12,231 nt of DNA from Myxococcales bacterium (GTDB lineage Bacteria > Myxococcota > Myxococcia > Myxococcales > Myxococcaceae). The stretch lies in NCBI GenBank assembly GCA_003153055.1, contig PMBV01000333.1, forward strand, positions 1-12,231, given 5' to 3'. The position numbers and the translations under genes were made by a program. Shown here one piece after another: positions 6,795 through 12,231 of the stretch (position 1 is the first letter of the stretch; the number at the start of each line of letters is the position of its first letter). A model generated the notes under the pieces. It saw only the letters and a list, made by a program, of their open reading frames with translations. It did no database searches and was not told the origin of the DNA.

Positions 6795-7460
6795 ATGAAG
6801 GTCTTGATCACAGGTGGCACGAACGGCATGGGGAAAGGGGTCGCCAGGGCCTTGGCCGCGAACCCGGAGGTCGAGCTGGTCGTGCTGGGTCGCTCGGAGC
6901 GGTTGCTTGACGAGACAGCCGCCGAGTTGTCGCGCATCTCGGCTCCGGAGCGGGTCACCTGCATCCGCTGCGACCTCTCGCGGTTCACCGACGTGCGCGC
7001 GGCCATCGACGAGCTGAGGTCGCGGCACGCGAGCCTCGACGCCGTGTTCGTCAACGCTGGGCTCGGCTACGCGCCTCGACGGGAACAGACGGAGGACGGG
7101 CTCGAGGCGCACCTCCAGGTGAACTACCTCGCGCACTTCATGCTGACGCTGAACCTTCTCGATCTTCTCGAGGCGTCGAAGCACGGTGGCCGGGTCATCT
7201 TCAACGCGGTCGGGGCGCGTCACCTCACGCTCGCGGGAGCCGTCGAGGCGGTCTTCAAGGGTGGGCCACGAGAGCCTTCGCAATTCAACCACACTCACGG
7301 GAGCCTTCTCGCATTCTCCGCCACGACCCGGGCGAGGGAGCCCGCCGGCGGTGGCCTCCCCGACCCGGCGCGAATGGTCACCGATGCGCCGCAGCACTCG
7401 CCCACCACCTCGGCGTGCGTGCCGAAGTCCGTCACTCGGTCCACGCGGAGCTCGAACTGA
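6795..7460 (+). pseudogene. SDR-family oxidoreductase lacking its catalytic half
   Basis: The frame starts as a good SDR: TGGTNGMG cofactor motif at residues 6-13, LGRSERLL after the second strand, CDLS near 59-62, FVNAGLG at 85-91, Asn110 in QVNYLAHF, and the fifth strand GGRVIFNA at 131-138. After that the SDR pattern fades; there is no Tyr-x-x-x-Lys and no recognisable C-terminal half. The frame runs on to a stop at 7460, but its last ~55 codons are antisense to the 3' end of the tupC gene and are low-complexity. The SDR therefore appears cut off somewhere between about 7206 and 7295. It could still make a cofactor-binding fragment, but not a classical SDR enzyme. It sits just downstream of the decayed DJ-1-like gene. 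Confidence 0.72.
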
Positions 7461-8221
7461 GGCCCTTCACCACCCTCGAGCTTGAGGTCGTGATCCGCCA
7501 CCGCGTAGCGCTCCGAGCCTCGGGCCAACACCAGGAGCCCCAGCGCCCGAGCCGTCTGCTCATCGGGCGGCCTCGCGAGCAGCTCTGCCTTGGGCCCCTG
7601 GGCTACCACCCGGCCACCGCGGAGCACCACCACGTGCTCGGTCATAGCCAAGGCCTCTCGACGCTCGTGGGCGACGATGATGGCCACCCGGGCAAACCGG
7701 CCGATGGTGGCTGGCAGGTCGACCACCAGGCGCTCCCGGGTCTGGGTGTCGAGAGAGGCCAGCGGCTCGTCGAGCAGCGTCAGTGGCGCCCGGAGCGACA
7801 GGGCCCGGGCCAGGTTGACCCGCTGTTGCTCGCCACCCGAGAGCTTGGTCGGGTCTCGATTGAGCAGGTGCTCGACGCCGAGGTCCCTGGCTGCCTCGGC
7901 GAGGCGCTGGGCTCGTGCCTGAGCACCGAGGCCTCGGAGCCGGAGGGCCAGCTCGAGGTTGTGGTGGACCGAGCCGTCGAGGAACACGCGCTCCTGGAAG
8001 GCGAAGGCGATGGCTCTCTTGGGTACCGGCGCTCCGTCGAGGCGAACGGAGCCGCTGGCCCCACGCTCGAGGCCCGCCAGCACCCGGAGCAGCGTCGTCT
8101 TGCCCCCGCCGTTGTCACCCAAGAGGGCGGTGAGCTTCCCCGCCGGGAAGGTGAGCGAGGGGATCTCGAGCGTGAAGCCCCCGGGCTGGGCGAAGAAGAG
8201 ATCGGTGACGGTCAGGCTCAT
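7295..8221 (-). CDS. tupC: Tungstate-type ABC transporter ATP-binding protein TupC
   Basis: This 308-aa ATPase powers uptake by the adjacent permease from the cytoplasmic side. All nucleotide-binding motifs are present: Walker A GDNGGGKTT at 35-43, Q-loop Gln76 in FQERVF, signature LSGGEQQR at 127-134, Walker B LTLLDEP at 147-153 with the D-loop SLD, and the H-loop His185 in VAHER. The last ~60 residues (from about FELRVDRV, 256 on) are beta-rich like the TOBE-type regulatory tail of molybdate and tungstate ATPases, a resemblance by eye. Its ATG overlaps the permease stop by 4 bp (ATGA), so the two are translationally coupled. The Tup assignment rests mainly on the binding protein of the same operon. 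Its 3' end abuts the truncated SDR, but the protein appears complete. Confidence 0.9.
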   Translation of the reverse strand: MSLTVTDLFFAQPGGFTLEIPSLTFPAGKLTALLGDNGGGKTTLLRVLAGLERGASGSVRLDGAPVPKRAIAFAFQERVFLDGSVHHNLELALRLRGLGAQARAQRLAEAARDLGVEHLLNRDPTKLSGGEQQRVNLARALSLRAPLTLLDEPLASLDTQTRERLVVDLPATIGRFARVAIIVAHERREALAMTEHVVVLRGGRVVAQGPKAELLARPPDEQTARALGLLVLARGSERYAVADHDLKLEGGEGPQFELRVDRVTDFGTHAEVVGECCGASVTIRAGSGRPPPAGSLARVVAENARRLP

Positions 8222-8880
8222 GCTCTGCGCCGACGTTGTTGCACGAGCGTGAGCCCGAGGTTGAGCCCGAAGGCGAGGACGAGGAGCACCATCCCCAGCG
8301 CCAGCGCCTGGTCGGCGTGCCCGCGGCCCGTCTCGGTGACGATGGCGGTGGTGAGTACCCTCGTGCTGCCCTGGAGGTTGCCACCGACGGCCATGGCAGC
8401 GCCGACCTCCGACACCACGCCCCCGAAGGCCGCCATCACCGCGGCGAGGAGCCCGAAGCGCGCCTCCCTCGCGATGAGCCAGAGGCGCATCACCGGCCCA
8501 GCGCCCAGCATGGCCAGCAGGTCAGGCAGCCGTGGGGAGAGCGCCTCGATGGATGCGGCGCTGAAGCCGATGATGACGGGCAGGGCGATGAAGAACTGCG
8601 CCAGCACCATGGCTGTCTTGGTGTACACCAGCTCGAAGGCGCCGAAGGGGCCGCTGCGTACCAACAGCAGCCACACCACCAAGCCGACGAGCACCGGAGG
8701 AATGCCCATGCCGGTATTGATGGCTGCGAAGAGGAAGGTCTGTCCCCGAAACGGCCGCCGGCCCAGCGCGTAGCCCAGGGGGACACCCACGGCCATCGCG
8801 GCGGCGGTCGCCACGCCCGAGACGAGCAACGTCCGCAGGGCGATCTCCCCCAGCGAGGGGTCGGCCCAGAGCTCAGTCAC
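8218..8880 (-). CDS. tupB: Tungstate-type ABC transporter permease TupB
   Basis: This 220-aa inner-membrane permease has about five hydrophobic segments: roughly residues 14-38, 55-75, 87-108, 142-165 and 192-213. The EAA-type loop that contacts the ATPase is visible as SEVGAAMAVGGNLQGSTRVL near 157-176. Length and a TRVLTTAIV segment after the loop fit the TupB/WtpB/ModB branch of permeases. It starts at a GTG just 3 nt beyond the tupA stop; a GGAGG lies 11 nt upstream, inside the end of tupA (plus-strand 8892-8896). Its stop overlaps the tupC start. It would form the translocation channel for the oxyanion delivered by the periplasmic binding protein. Confidence 0.9.
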   Translation of the reverse strand: MTELWADPSLGEIALRTLLVSGVATAAAMAVGVPLGYALGRRPFRGQTFLFAAINTGMGIPPVLVGLVVWLLLVRSGPFGAFELVYTKTAMVLAQFFIALPVIIGFSAASIEALSPRLPDLLAMLGAGPVMRLWLIAREARFGLLAAVMAAFGGVVSEVGAAMAVGGNLQGSTRVLTTAIVTETGRGHADQALALGMVLLVLAFGLNLGLTLVQQRRRRA

Positions 8881-8883
8881 GGT

Positions 8884-9741
8884 TCAACGAGCCTCCGATG
8901 GCGCGGGCTTCTTCGCGTCGGGAGTGAACAGCGGCTGCCCGTACTCGGCTTGCCCGAACTCCCCGATGAGCCGCTGGGTCTCGTCGGCGACCAGGAAGTC
9001 GACGAAGCGCTGCGCGGGCTCGGCCTTCACCTTGGGGAACTTCGCCGGGCTCACCAGGTACACATGGTAGATGTTGAGCAACGAGGGCGCGCCCTCCGAG
9101 ACGATGGCGAGCTCGAGTTGCTTCCGCTGGGCGAGGTAGGTGGCTCGATCAGTGAGGGTGTAGAGCCGCTTCTCGCTGGCGACATTGAGGGTCGCTCCCA
9201 TGCCTTGGCCTGTCTCCACTCGTCGGGCCACCGTGGCCAGGTCGACGCCGGCCTTCTTCCACAGCTCGAGCTCCTTCTTATTGGTGCCCGAGTCGTCGCC
9301 CCGGGAAGCAAGCCCACCCTTGGTCGCCAACGCCTTCATCACCGCGCCGAGGTCAGTGAGGCCTTTCACTCCAGCCGGGTCTTCAGGGGGGCCGACGAGG
9401 ACGAAGTCGTTGTGCATGACCAGCCGGCCGCCCACCAGCGCCCCCGAGTCGACCAGCCGCTGCTCGGCGGCCGGCGCGTGGGACAGCACCACGTCGGCGT
9501 CTCCCTTGGCGCCCATCTGGAGCGCAGCGCCACTCCCCACGGCGATGACCTTCACCTCGATGCCGGTCTGTTTGGTGAACCTCGGCACCAGCACGTCGAG
9601 GAGCCCGCTGTCCTGGGTACTGGTGGTGGTGGCGAGGATGATGGAGGTGGGTGGTTTGTCCCGCGCCGGGGCCTCTCGGTCGGCCAGCGTCAAGGTGAGG
9701 ATGATGAGCGATGAGGCCCACCGGGGGGGCGTGGTGCACAT
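8884..9741 (-). CDS. tupA: Tungstate-binding periplasmic protein TupA
   Basis: This 285-aa solute-binding protein should capture tungstate in the periplasm for TupBC. The mature protein opens with the TTTSTQDSGLL motif (38-48) characteristic of TupA proteins, distinct from ModA and WtpA. Other family blocks are GSGAALQMG (69-77), a DADVVLSHAP block (81-90), MHNDFVLVGP (109-118), SRGDDSGTNKKELELWKKAG (146-165), TGQGMGATL (177-185), YTLTDRATYLA (194-204) and YGQPLFTP (267-274). An N-terminal hydrophobic stretch (SSLIILTLTLA) fits a signal peptide. I chose ATG 9741 because it places that stretch near the N-terminus; a GTG at 9795 would add 18 residues. Neither start has a strong ribosome binding site. 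First gene of a minus-strand operon with tupB and tupC. Tungstate versus molybdate preference is inferred from the motif. Confidence 0.9.
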   Translation of the reverse strand: MCTTPPRWASSLIILTLTLADREAPARDKPPTSIILATTTSTQDSGLLDVLVPRFTKQTGIEVKVIAVGSGAALQMGAKGDADVVLSHAPAAEQRLVDSGALVGGRLVMHNDFVLVGPPEDPAGVKGLTDLGAVMKALATKGGLASRGDDSGTNKKELELWKKAGVDLATVARRVETGQGMGATLNVASEKRLYTLTDRATYLAQRKQLELAIVSEGAPSLLNIYHVYLVSPAKFPKVKAEPAQRFVDFLVADETQRLIGEFGQAEYGQPLFTPDAKKPAPSEAR

Positions 9742-9871
9742 GGTGCGAACCCTGGGAGCAGCGAGTCGCAGGCGAGTCTCTCCGCCCAGGTGCACGAAGT
9801 CCAGGCGGCCCGTTCGCGTCGGCCGCGCTATGCTTCGTGCCGAGTCGTCGGGGCTCGCGGGAGTGCTGCCA
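9742..9871. promoter_or_regulatory. Divergent tupA/thiF promoter region with 11-bp-spaced direct repeat
   Basis: This gap holds the promoters of the tup operon and the ThiF-family operon. GCGAGTC occurs twice, at 9761-9767 and 9772-9778, 11 bp apart start to start, about one helical turn, as in direct-repeat operators. CCTGGG at 9751-9756 and CCCAGG at 9785-9790 form an inverted repeat bracketing it. No ModE-like palindrome, promoter boxes or molybdenum-cofactor riboswitch fold could be recognised. Binding-site status is inference. Confidence 0.3.
9859..9863 (+). promoter_or_regulatory. Ribosome binding site favouring the GTG start of the ThiF-family gene
   Basis: GGGAG lies 8 nt before the GTG at 9872. 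The upstream ATG at 9830 has no purine-rich run before it. Starting at 9872 gives an N-terminus of MoeB/ThiF length before the YSRQ motif. Confidence 0.45.
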
Positions 9872-10909
9872 GTGGACGTCAGTTCTCGAACGGAGCGCGA
9901 CCGGTATTCGCGTCAGACGAGGTTCTCGGGCATCGGCCCCTCTGGGCAGGAGCGACTCCGGGCCGCGCGGGTGCTGGTGGTGGGCTGCGGTGCGCTGGGG
10001 TCGGCCGCGGTGGACCTGCTGGCCAGGGCTGGTGTGGGTCACCTCACGGTGGTCGATCGCGATCTGGTCGAGCTCAGTAACCTCCAGCGGCAGGTGCTGT
10101 TCGACGAGGCTGACGCGGCGGCGGGGCTGCCCAAGGCCATCGCCGCGGCGAAGGCGGTGGCGCGCATCAACTCCGAGGTCGCGGTGGTGCCCGTGGTGGC
10201 CGACGTGACGCCCGCCAACGTCGAGGGACTGGTGGAGGGGGCCCAGGTGGTGATTGACGGCACTGACAACCTCGAGACGCGCTACCTGGTGAACGACGTC
10301 TGCGTGAAGCGGGGCGTTCCGTGGATCTACGGCGGGGCGGTGGCCTCGACGGGCATGGCGATGGCCATCGTTCCAGGCGAGACGGCTTGCTTCCGGTGCT
10401 TGTTTCCCGGCGGTGCTCCGCCAGGCACCATGGCGACGTGCGACACCGCTGGAGTGCTGGCGTCGACCGTGGTGTCGGTGGCCTCCTTTCAGTGGACGGC
10501 GGCGGTGAAGCTCCTGGTCGGCACGCGGGAAGGCGTGGGCGAGCTCGCCGCCTTCGACGTCTGGAGCCAGGATCACGAGCACACTCCGGTGCCCCGCCGG
10601 CCCGACTGCCCCTGCTGTGGGCAGCGTCGCTTCGAGTACCTGGAGGCGAGGGCCACCAGTCGCACGGCGACGCTCTGCGGGCGCAACGCGGTGCAGGTGA
10701 GCCCACCTGAGGCCGTCTCGCTGGACCTGGTCACGCTGGCCCAGCGCCTCGCCTCCGCCGGGGAGGTGACGCCGAAGGGGGGCTTCCTGCTCTGCTTTGC
10801 CGTCGACGGCTACGAGCTCACCATCTTCCCCGACGGGCGCGCCATCGTGAAGGGCACCAGCGACCCGAGCGTCGCGCGGACGCTCTACGCCCGGTACGTG
10901 GGCGGATGA
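9872..10909 (+). CDS. ThiF/MoeB/HesA-family E1-like adenylyltransferase
   Basis: This 345-aa ATP-dependent enzyme should adenylate the C-terminal glycine of a ubiquitin-like sulfur carrier (ThiS or MoaD type) to prepare it for sulfur loading. Seen: RYSRQTRFSGIG (11-22), the nucleotide loop GCGALGS (38-44), VDRDLVELSNLQRQ (61-74), DGTDNLETRYLVND (129-142), YGGAV (153-157), and zinc-binding pairs Cys173-x-x-Cys176 and Cys246-x-x-Cys249. Cys190 in ATCDTAGV is at the position of the family's catalytic cysteine. It is longer than E. coli MoeB or ThiF (about 250 aa): a tail of ~90 residues (CGRNAVQ, then ELTIFPDGRAIVKGTSDP) resembles the extended ThiF of Bacillus-type bacteria, from memory. Its stop overlaps the desulfurase start. 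Whether it serves thiamine or Mo/W cofactor cannot be told from sequence alone. Confidence 0.9.
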   Translation: MDVSSRTERDRYSRQTRFSGIGPSGQERLRAARVLVVGCGALGSAAVDLLARAGVGHLTVVDRDLVELSNLQRQVLFDEADAAAGLPKAIAAAKAVARINSEVAVVPVVADVTPANVEGLVEGAQVVIDGTDNLETRYLVNDVCVKRGVPWIYGGAVASTGMAMAIVPGETACFRCLFPGGAPPGTMATCDTAGVLASTVVSVASFQWTAAVKLLVGTREGVGELAAFDVWSQDHEHTPVPRRPDCPCCGQRRFEYLEARATSRTATLCGRNAVQVSPPEAVSLDLVTLAQRLASAGEVTPKGGFLLCFAVDGYELTIFPDGRAIVKGTSDPSVARTLYARYVGG

Positions 10910-12051
10910 TTTACCTCGACCACGCGGCCACCAGCTTCCCCAAGGCGCCGGGCGTGGTGGAGGCCATCTCGTCGTTTCTCACCCATCGGGCAGGGAACCC
11001 CGGCCGTTCCGGGCACTCGCTGGCTCTGGCCGCTCAGGCGATGGTGACCGAGGTGCGGGGCCTCGTCGCTTCGTTCTTCTCGGCCGAGGAGCCCTCGCGT
11101 GTGGTGTTCTGTCAGAACGCCACTGACGCCATCAACCTCGCGCTGTGGGGGCTGTGTCGGGTGTCGGATCGCGTCGTCGTCTCGGGCCTCGAGCACAACG
11201 CCGTGGCCCGGCCACTCGCGGCGATGACCGAGCGGCTGGGCGTCTCGGTGGCCCACGCCCGGAGCGGGGCCGACGGCGTGCTCGACCTCGACGAGCTTGA
11301 AGGGCTGCTCGCGGCGGCTCCCACCAGGCTGGTGGCGATGGTGCATGCCAGCAACGTGTGCGGCACCATTCTTCCGGTGGCCGAGACGGCGGCGCTGGCG
11401 CATCGCTACGGGGCGCTGTTTCTCCTCGACGCGGCCCAGACCGCCGGTGTGCTCCCCATCGACGTGCGAGCGCTGGGCGTCGACCTCCTCGCCTTCCCAG
11501 GTCACAAGGGGCTGCTCGGGCCCACTGGCATTGGCGGGCTCTACGTGAGGCCCGGGGTGCGCCTGAGGCCGTTGCGCCAGGGGGGCACAGGCACGCGCTC
11601 CGAGGAGACTCAGCAGCCCGAGGCGCTGCCCGAGGCGCTCGAGGCCGGCACGCTCAACACCGTGGGGCTCGCGGGGCTGGGGGCCTCCATTCGGTACGTG
11701 TCCGAGCGAGGCCTCGAGGCCATTCGTGCCCACGAGCAGCTCCTCACCGCGCAGCTCCTCGAGGGCCTCGGCTCCATACCGGGTGTTCGTCTCATCGGGC
11801 CGGCCGACGCGACGAAGCAGGTGGCGGTGGTGTCCATCACGCTCGAAGGCTGGGAGCCGGTCGACGTGGGGGCGGCGCTCGACTCGAGCTTCGGCATCGC
11901 GGTGCGGCCGGGGCTTCACTGCGCGCCCATGGCCCATCGGACGCTGGGCACGTACCCCGGAGGGACGATTCGATTCTCTCCAGGGCCGCTCACCAGCTCC
12001 GAGGAGGTGGCCTCCGCGGTCGCGGCGGTGCAGCGGCTGGCCGGAGCCTGA
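10906..12051 (+). CDS. Cysteine desulfurase-family PLP enzyme (EF2568-type)
   Basis: This 381-aa class V aminotransferase-fold enzyme should use pyridoxal phosphate to pull sulfur (or selenium) from cysteine (or selenocysteine) as an enzyme-bound persulfide. Visible sites: YLDHAATSFPKAP at the N-terminus, the NATDAIN phosphate-binding loop (71-77), His97 in SGLEHN, Asp175 and Gln178 in LLDAAQTAG, the PLP lysine Lys201 in FPGHKGLLGPTG, GGTGTRSEE (226-234), and the candidate persulfide Cys339 in RPGLHCAPMAH. The RPGLHCAP-to-RFS ending and GGTGT loop match, as I recall, the family TIGR01977 (EF2568-like), often near selenium-dependent molybdenum hydroxylase genes. ATGA overlap with the ThiF-family gene implies coupled expression, so the pair probably hands sulfur to one carrier protein. 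Complete by length and motifs. Confidence 0.92.
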   Translation: MIYLDHAATSFPKAPGVVEAISSFLTHRAGNPGRSGHSLALAAQAMVTEVRGLVASFFSAEEPSRVVFCQNATDAINLALWGLCRVSDRVVVSGLEHNAVARPLAAMTERLGVSVAHARSGADGVLDLDELEGLLAAAPTRLVAMVHASNVCGTILPVAETAALAHRYGALFLLDAAQTAGVLPIDVRALGVDLLAFPGHKGLLGPTGIGGLYVRPGVRLRPLRQGGTGTRSEETQQPEALPEALEAGTLNTVGLAGLGASIRYVSERGLEAIRAHEQLLTAQLLEGLGSIPGVRLIGPADATKQVAVVSITLEGWEPVDVGAALDSSFGIAVRPGLHCAPMAHRTLGTYPGGTIRFSPGPLTSSEEVASAVAAVQRLAGA

Positions 12052-12077
12052 GCCCGCACTGGACCTTGGCGCGGGAA

Positions 12078-12231
12078 ATGCCCGAGGCATGGGCCGAGGT
12101 CAGGGGCTCGGAGGCTCCGAGCGAGCATCGCCAGCCCCTCGGCCGGTCGGTCGAGTGGTCGGTGGGCACGTGGCCGGGCCCTCCTCCTCGATGGGAAGGG
12201 GTCTCCGAGCGTGTCATCACGGTGTACGAAT
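12078..12231 (+). CDS. Possible partial ORF running off the right edge
   Basis: A frame from an ATG at 12078 stays open to the window end and reads MPEAWAEVRGSEAPSEHRQP and then a tail ending ERVITVYE. About 80% of codons end in G/C, compatible with coding. A weak GGGAA precedes the start by 2-3 nt, too close to be convincing, so the true start is uncertain. Only about 51 residues are visible and no family is recognised. If real it would be the third gene after the ThiF-family/desulfurase pair. Confidence 0.3.
   Translation, partial: MPEAWAEVRGSEAPSEHRQPLGRSVEWSVGTWPGPPPRWEGVSERVITVYE
12106..12122. repeat. Perfect 17-bp palindrome downstream of the desulfurase gene
   Basis: GCTCGGAG-G-CTCCGAGC is a perfect inverted repeat with a single central base, 54 bp past the desulfurase stop. 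It folds as a stem of about 6 bp with a 5-nt loop. No T-run follows, so it is not a classical terminator; it also lies inside the possible partial ORF. An operator or chance are alternatives. Confidence 0.3.

Noticed and set aside
7415..9714. Two long plus-strand open frames opposite tupC, tupB and tupA
   Set aside because: Composition is that of antisense shadows (runs of Glu/Gly/Arg/Pro); the minus strand carries a complete ABC operon with all motifs.
9185..9871. Long N-terminal extension of the ThiF-family frame
   Set aside because: It would run antisense through tupA and adds only Ser/Arg/Pro-rich sequence; GTG 9872 has a ribosome binding site and normal family spacing.
9742..9871. Molybdenum/tungsten-cofactor riboswitch upstream of tupA
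   Set aside because: At most 130 bp between start codons and no recognisable multi-helix aptamer; only short repeats are seen.
9383..10582. A 399-codon minus-strand open frame across tupA and the ThiF-family gene
   Set aside because: His/Arg/Gly-rich shadow crossing two well-supported genes and their divergent promoter region.
10885..12090. A 401-codon minus-strand open frame opposite the desulfurase
   Set aside because: No recognisable domain; the plus strand has a complete PLP-enzyme motif set.

Overview
The DNA is GC-rich, has strong G/C preference at third codon positions and is densely coded with several 4-bp ATGA/GTGA overlaps. The proteins (an AraC-type regulator, an exported DJ-1-like lipoprotein, a zinc-ribbon membrane protein, and a ThiF with a long C-terminal extension) suit a high-GC Gram-negative, most likely a myxobacterium (Myxococcota). 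That assignment is an inference from composition and gene style; there is no rRNA or other marker gene here. I saw no tRNA, rRNA, CRISPR array, transposase or phage gene.

Layout. (1) 79-483 (-) is an unrecognised small protein divergent from an AraC-type regulator (695-1552). The regulator is followed on the same strand by an exported DJ-1/PfpI-like lipoprotein (1620-2465) and an SDR oxidoreductase (2462-3196), the last two translationally coupled. (2) On the minus strand a nitrilase-superfamily hydrolase (5381-4575) is followed by about 370 bp holding two possible small ORFs, then by a membrane protein with zinc-ribbon-like ends (4207-3320). (3) At 5565-6089 (+) is a two-helix membrane protein with a DUF3592-like tail. 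(4) A decayed second DJ-1/SDR pair follows: a frameshifted DJ-1/Hsp31-like pseudogene (6112-6757) and an SDR (6795 onward) that loses its catalytic half where it meets the next operon. (5) A complete tungstate-type ABC transporter, tupABC, lies on the minus strand (9741-7295). (6) Divergent from it is a coupled pair: a ThiF/MoeB-family E1-like adenylyltransferase and a class V aminotransferase-fold cysteine desulfurase of the EF2568 type (9872-12051). An open frame may continue past the right edge.

How they work together. The right third reads as a metal-and-sulfur supply module. TupABC would import tungstate (or molybdate). The desulfurase would release sulfur from cysteine and the ThiF/MoeB protein would activate a sulfur-carrier protein, steps needed for pterin-based Mo/W cofactors and for thiamine. 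The metal-cofactor link is inferred from adjacency only. The left part looks like a small stress or carbonyl-detoxification unit (DJ-1-like plus SDR, perhaps under the AraC regulator). The middle holds the wreck of a similar pair, which suggests gene turnover next to the tup operon.
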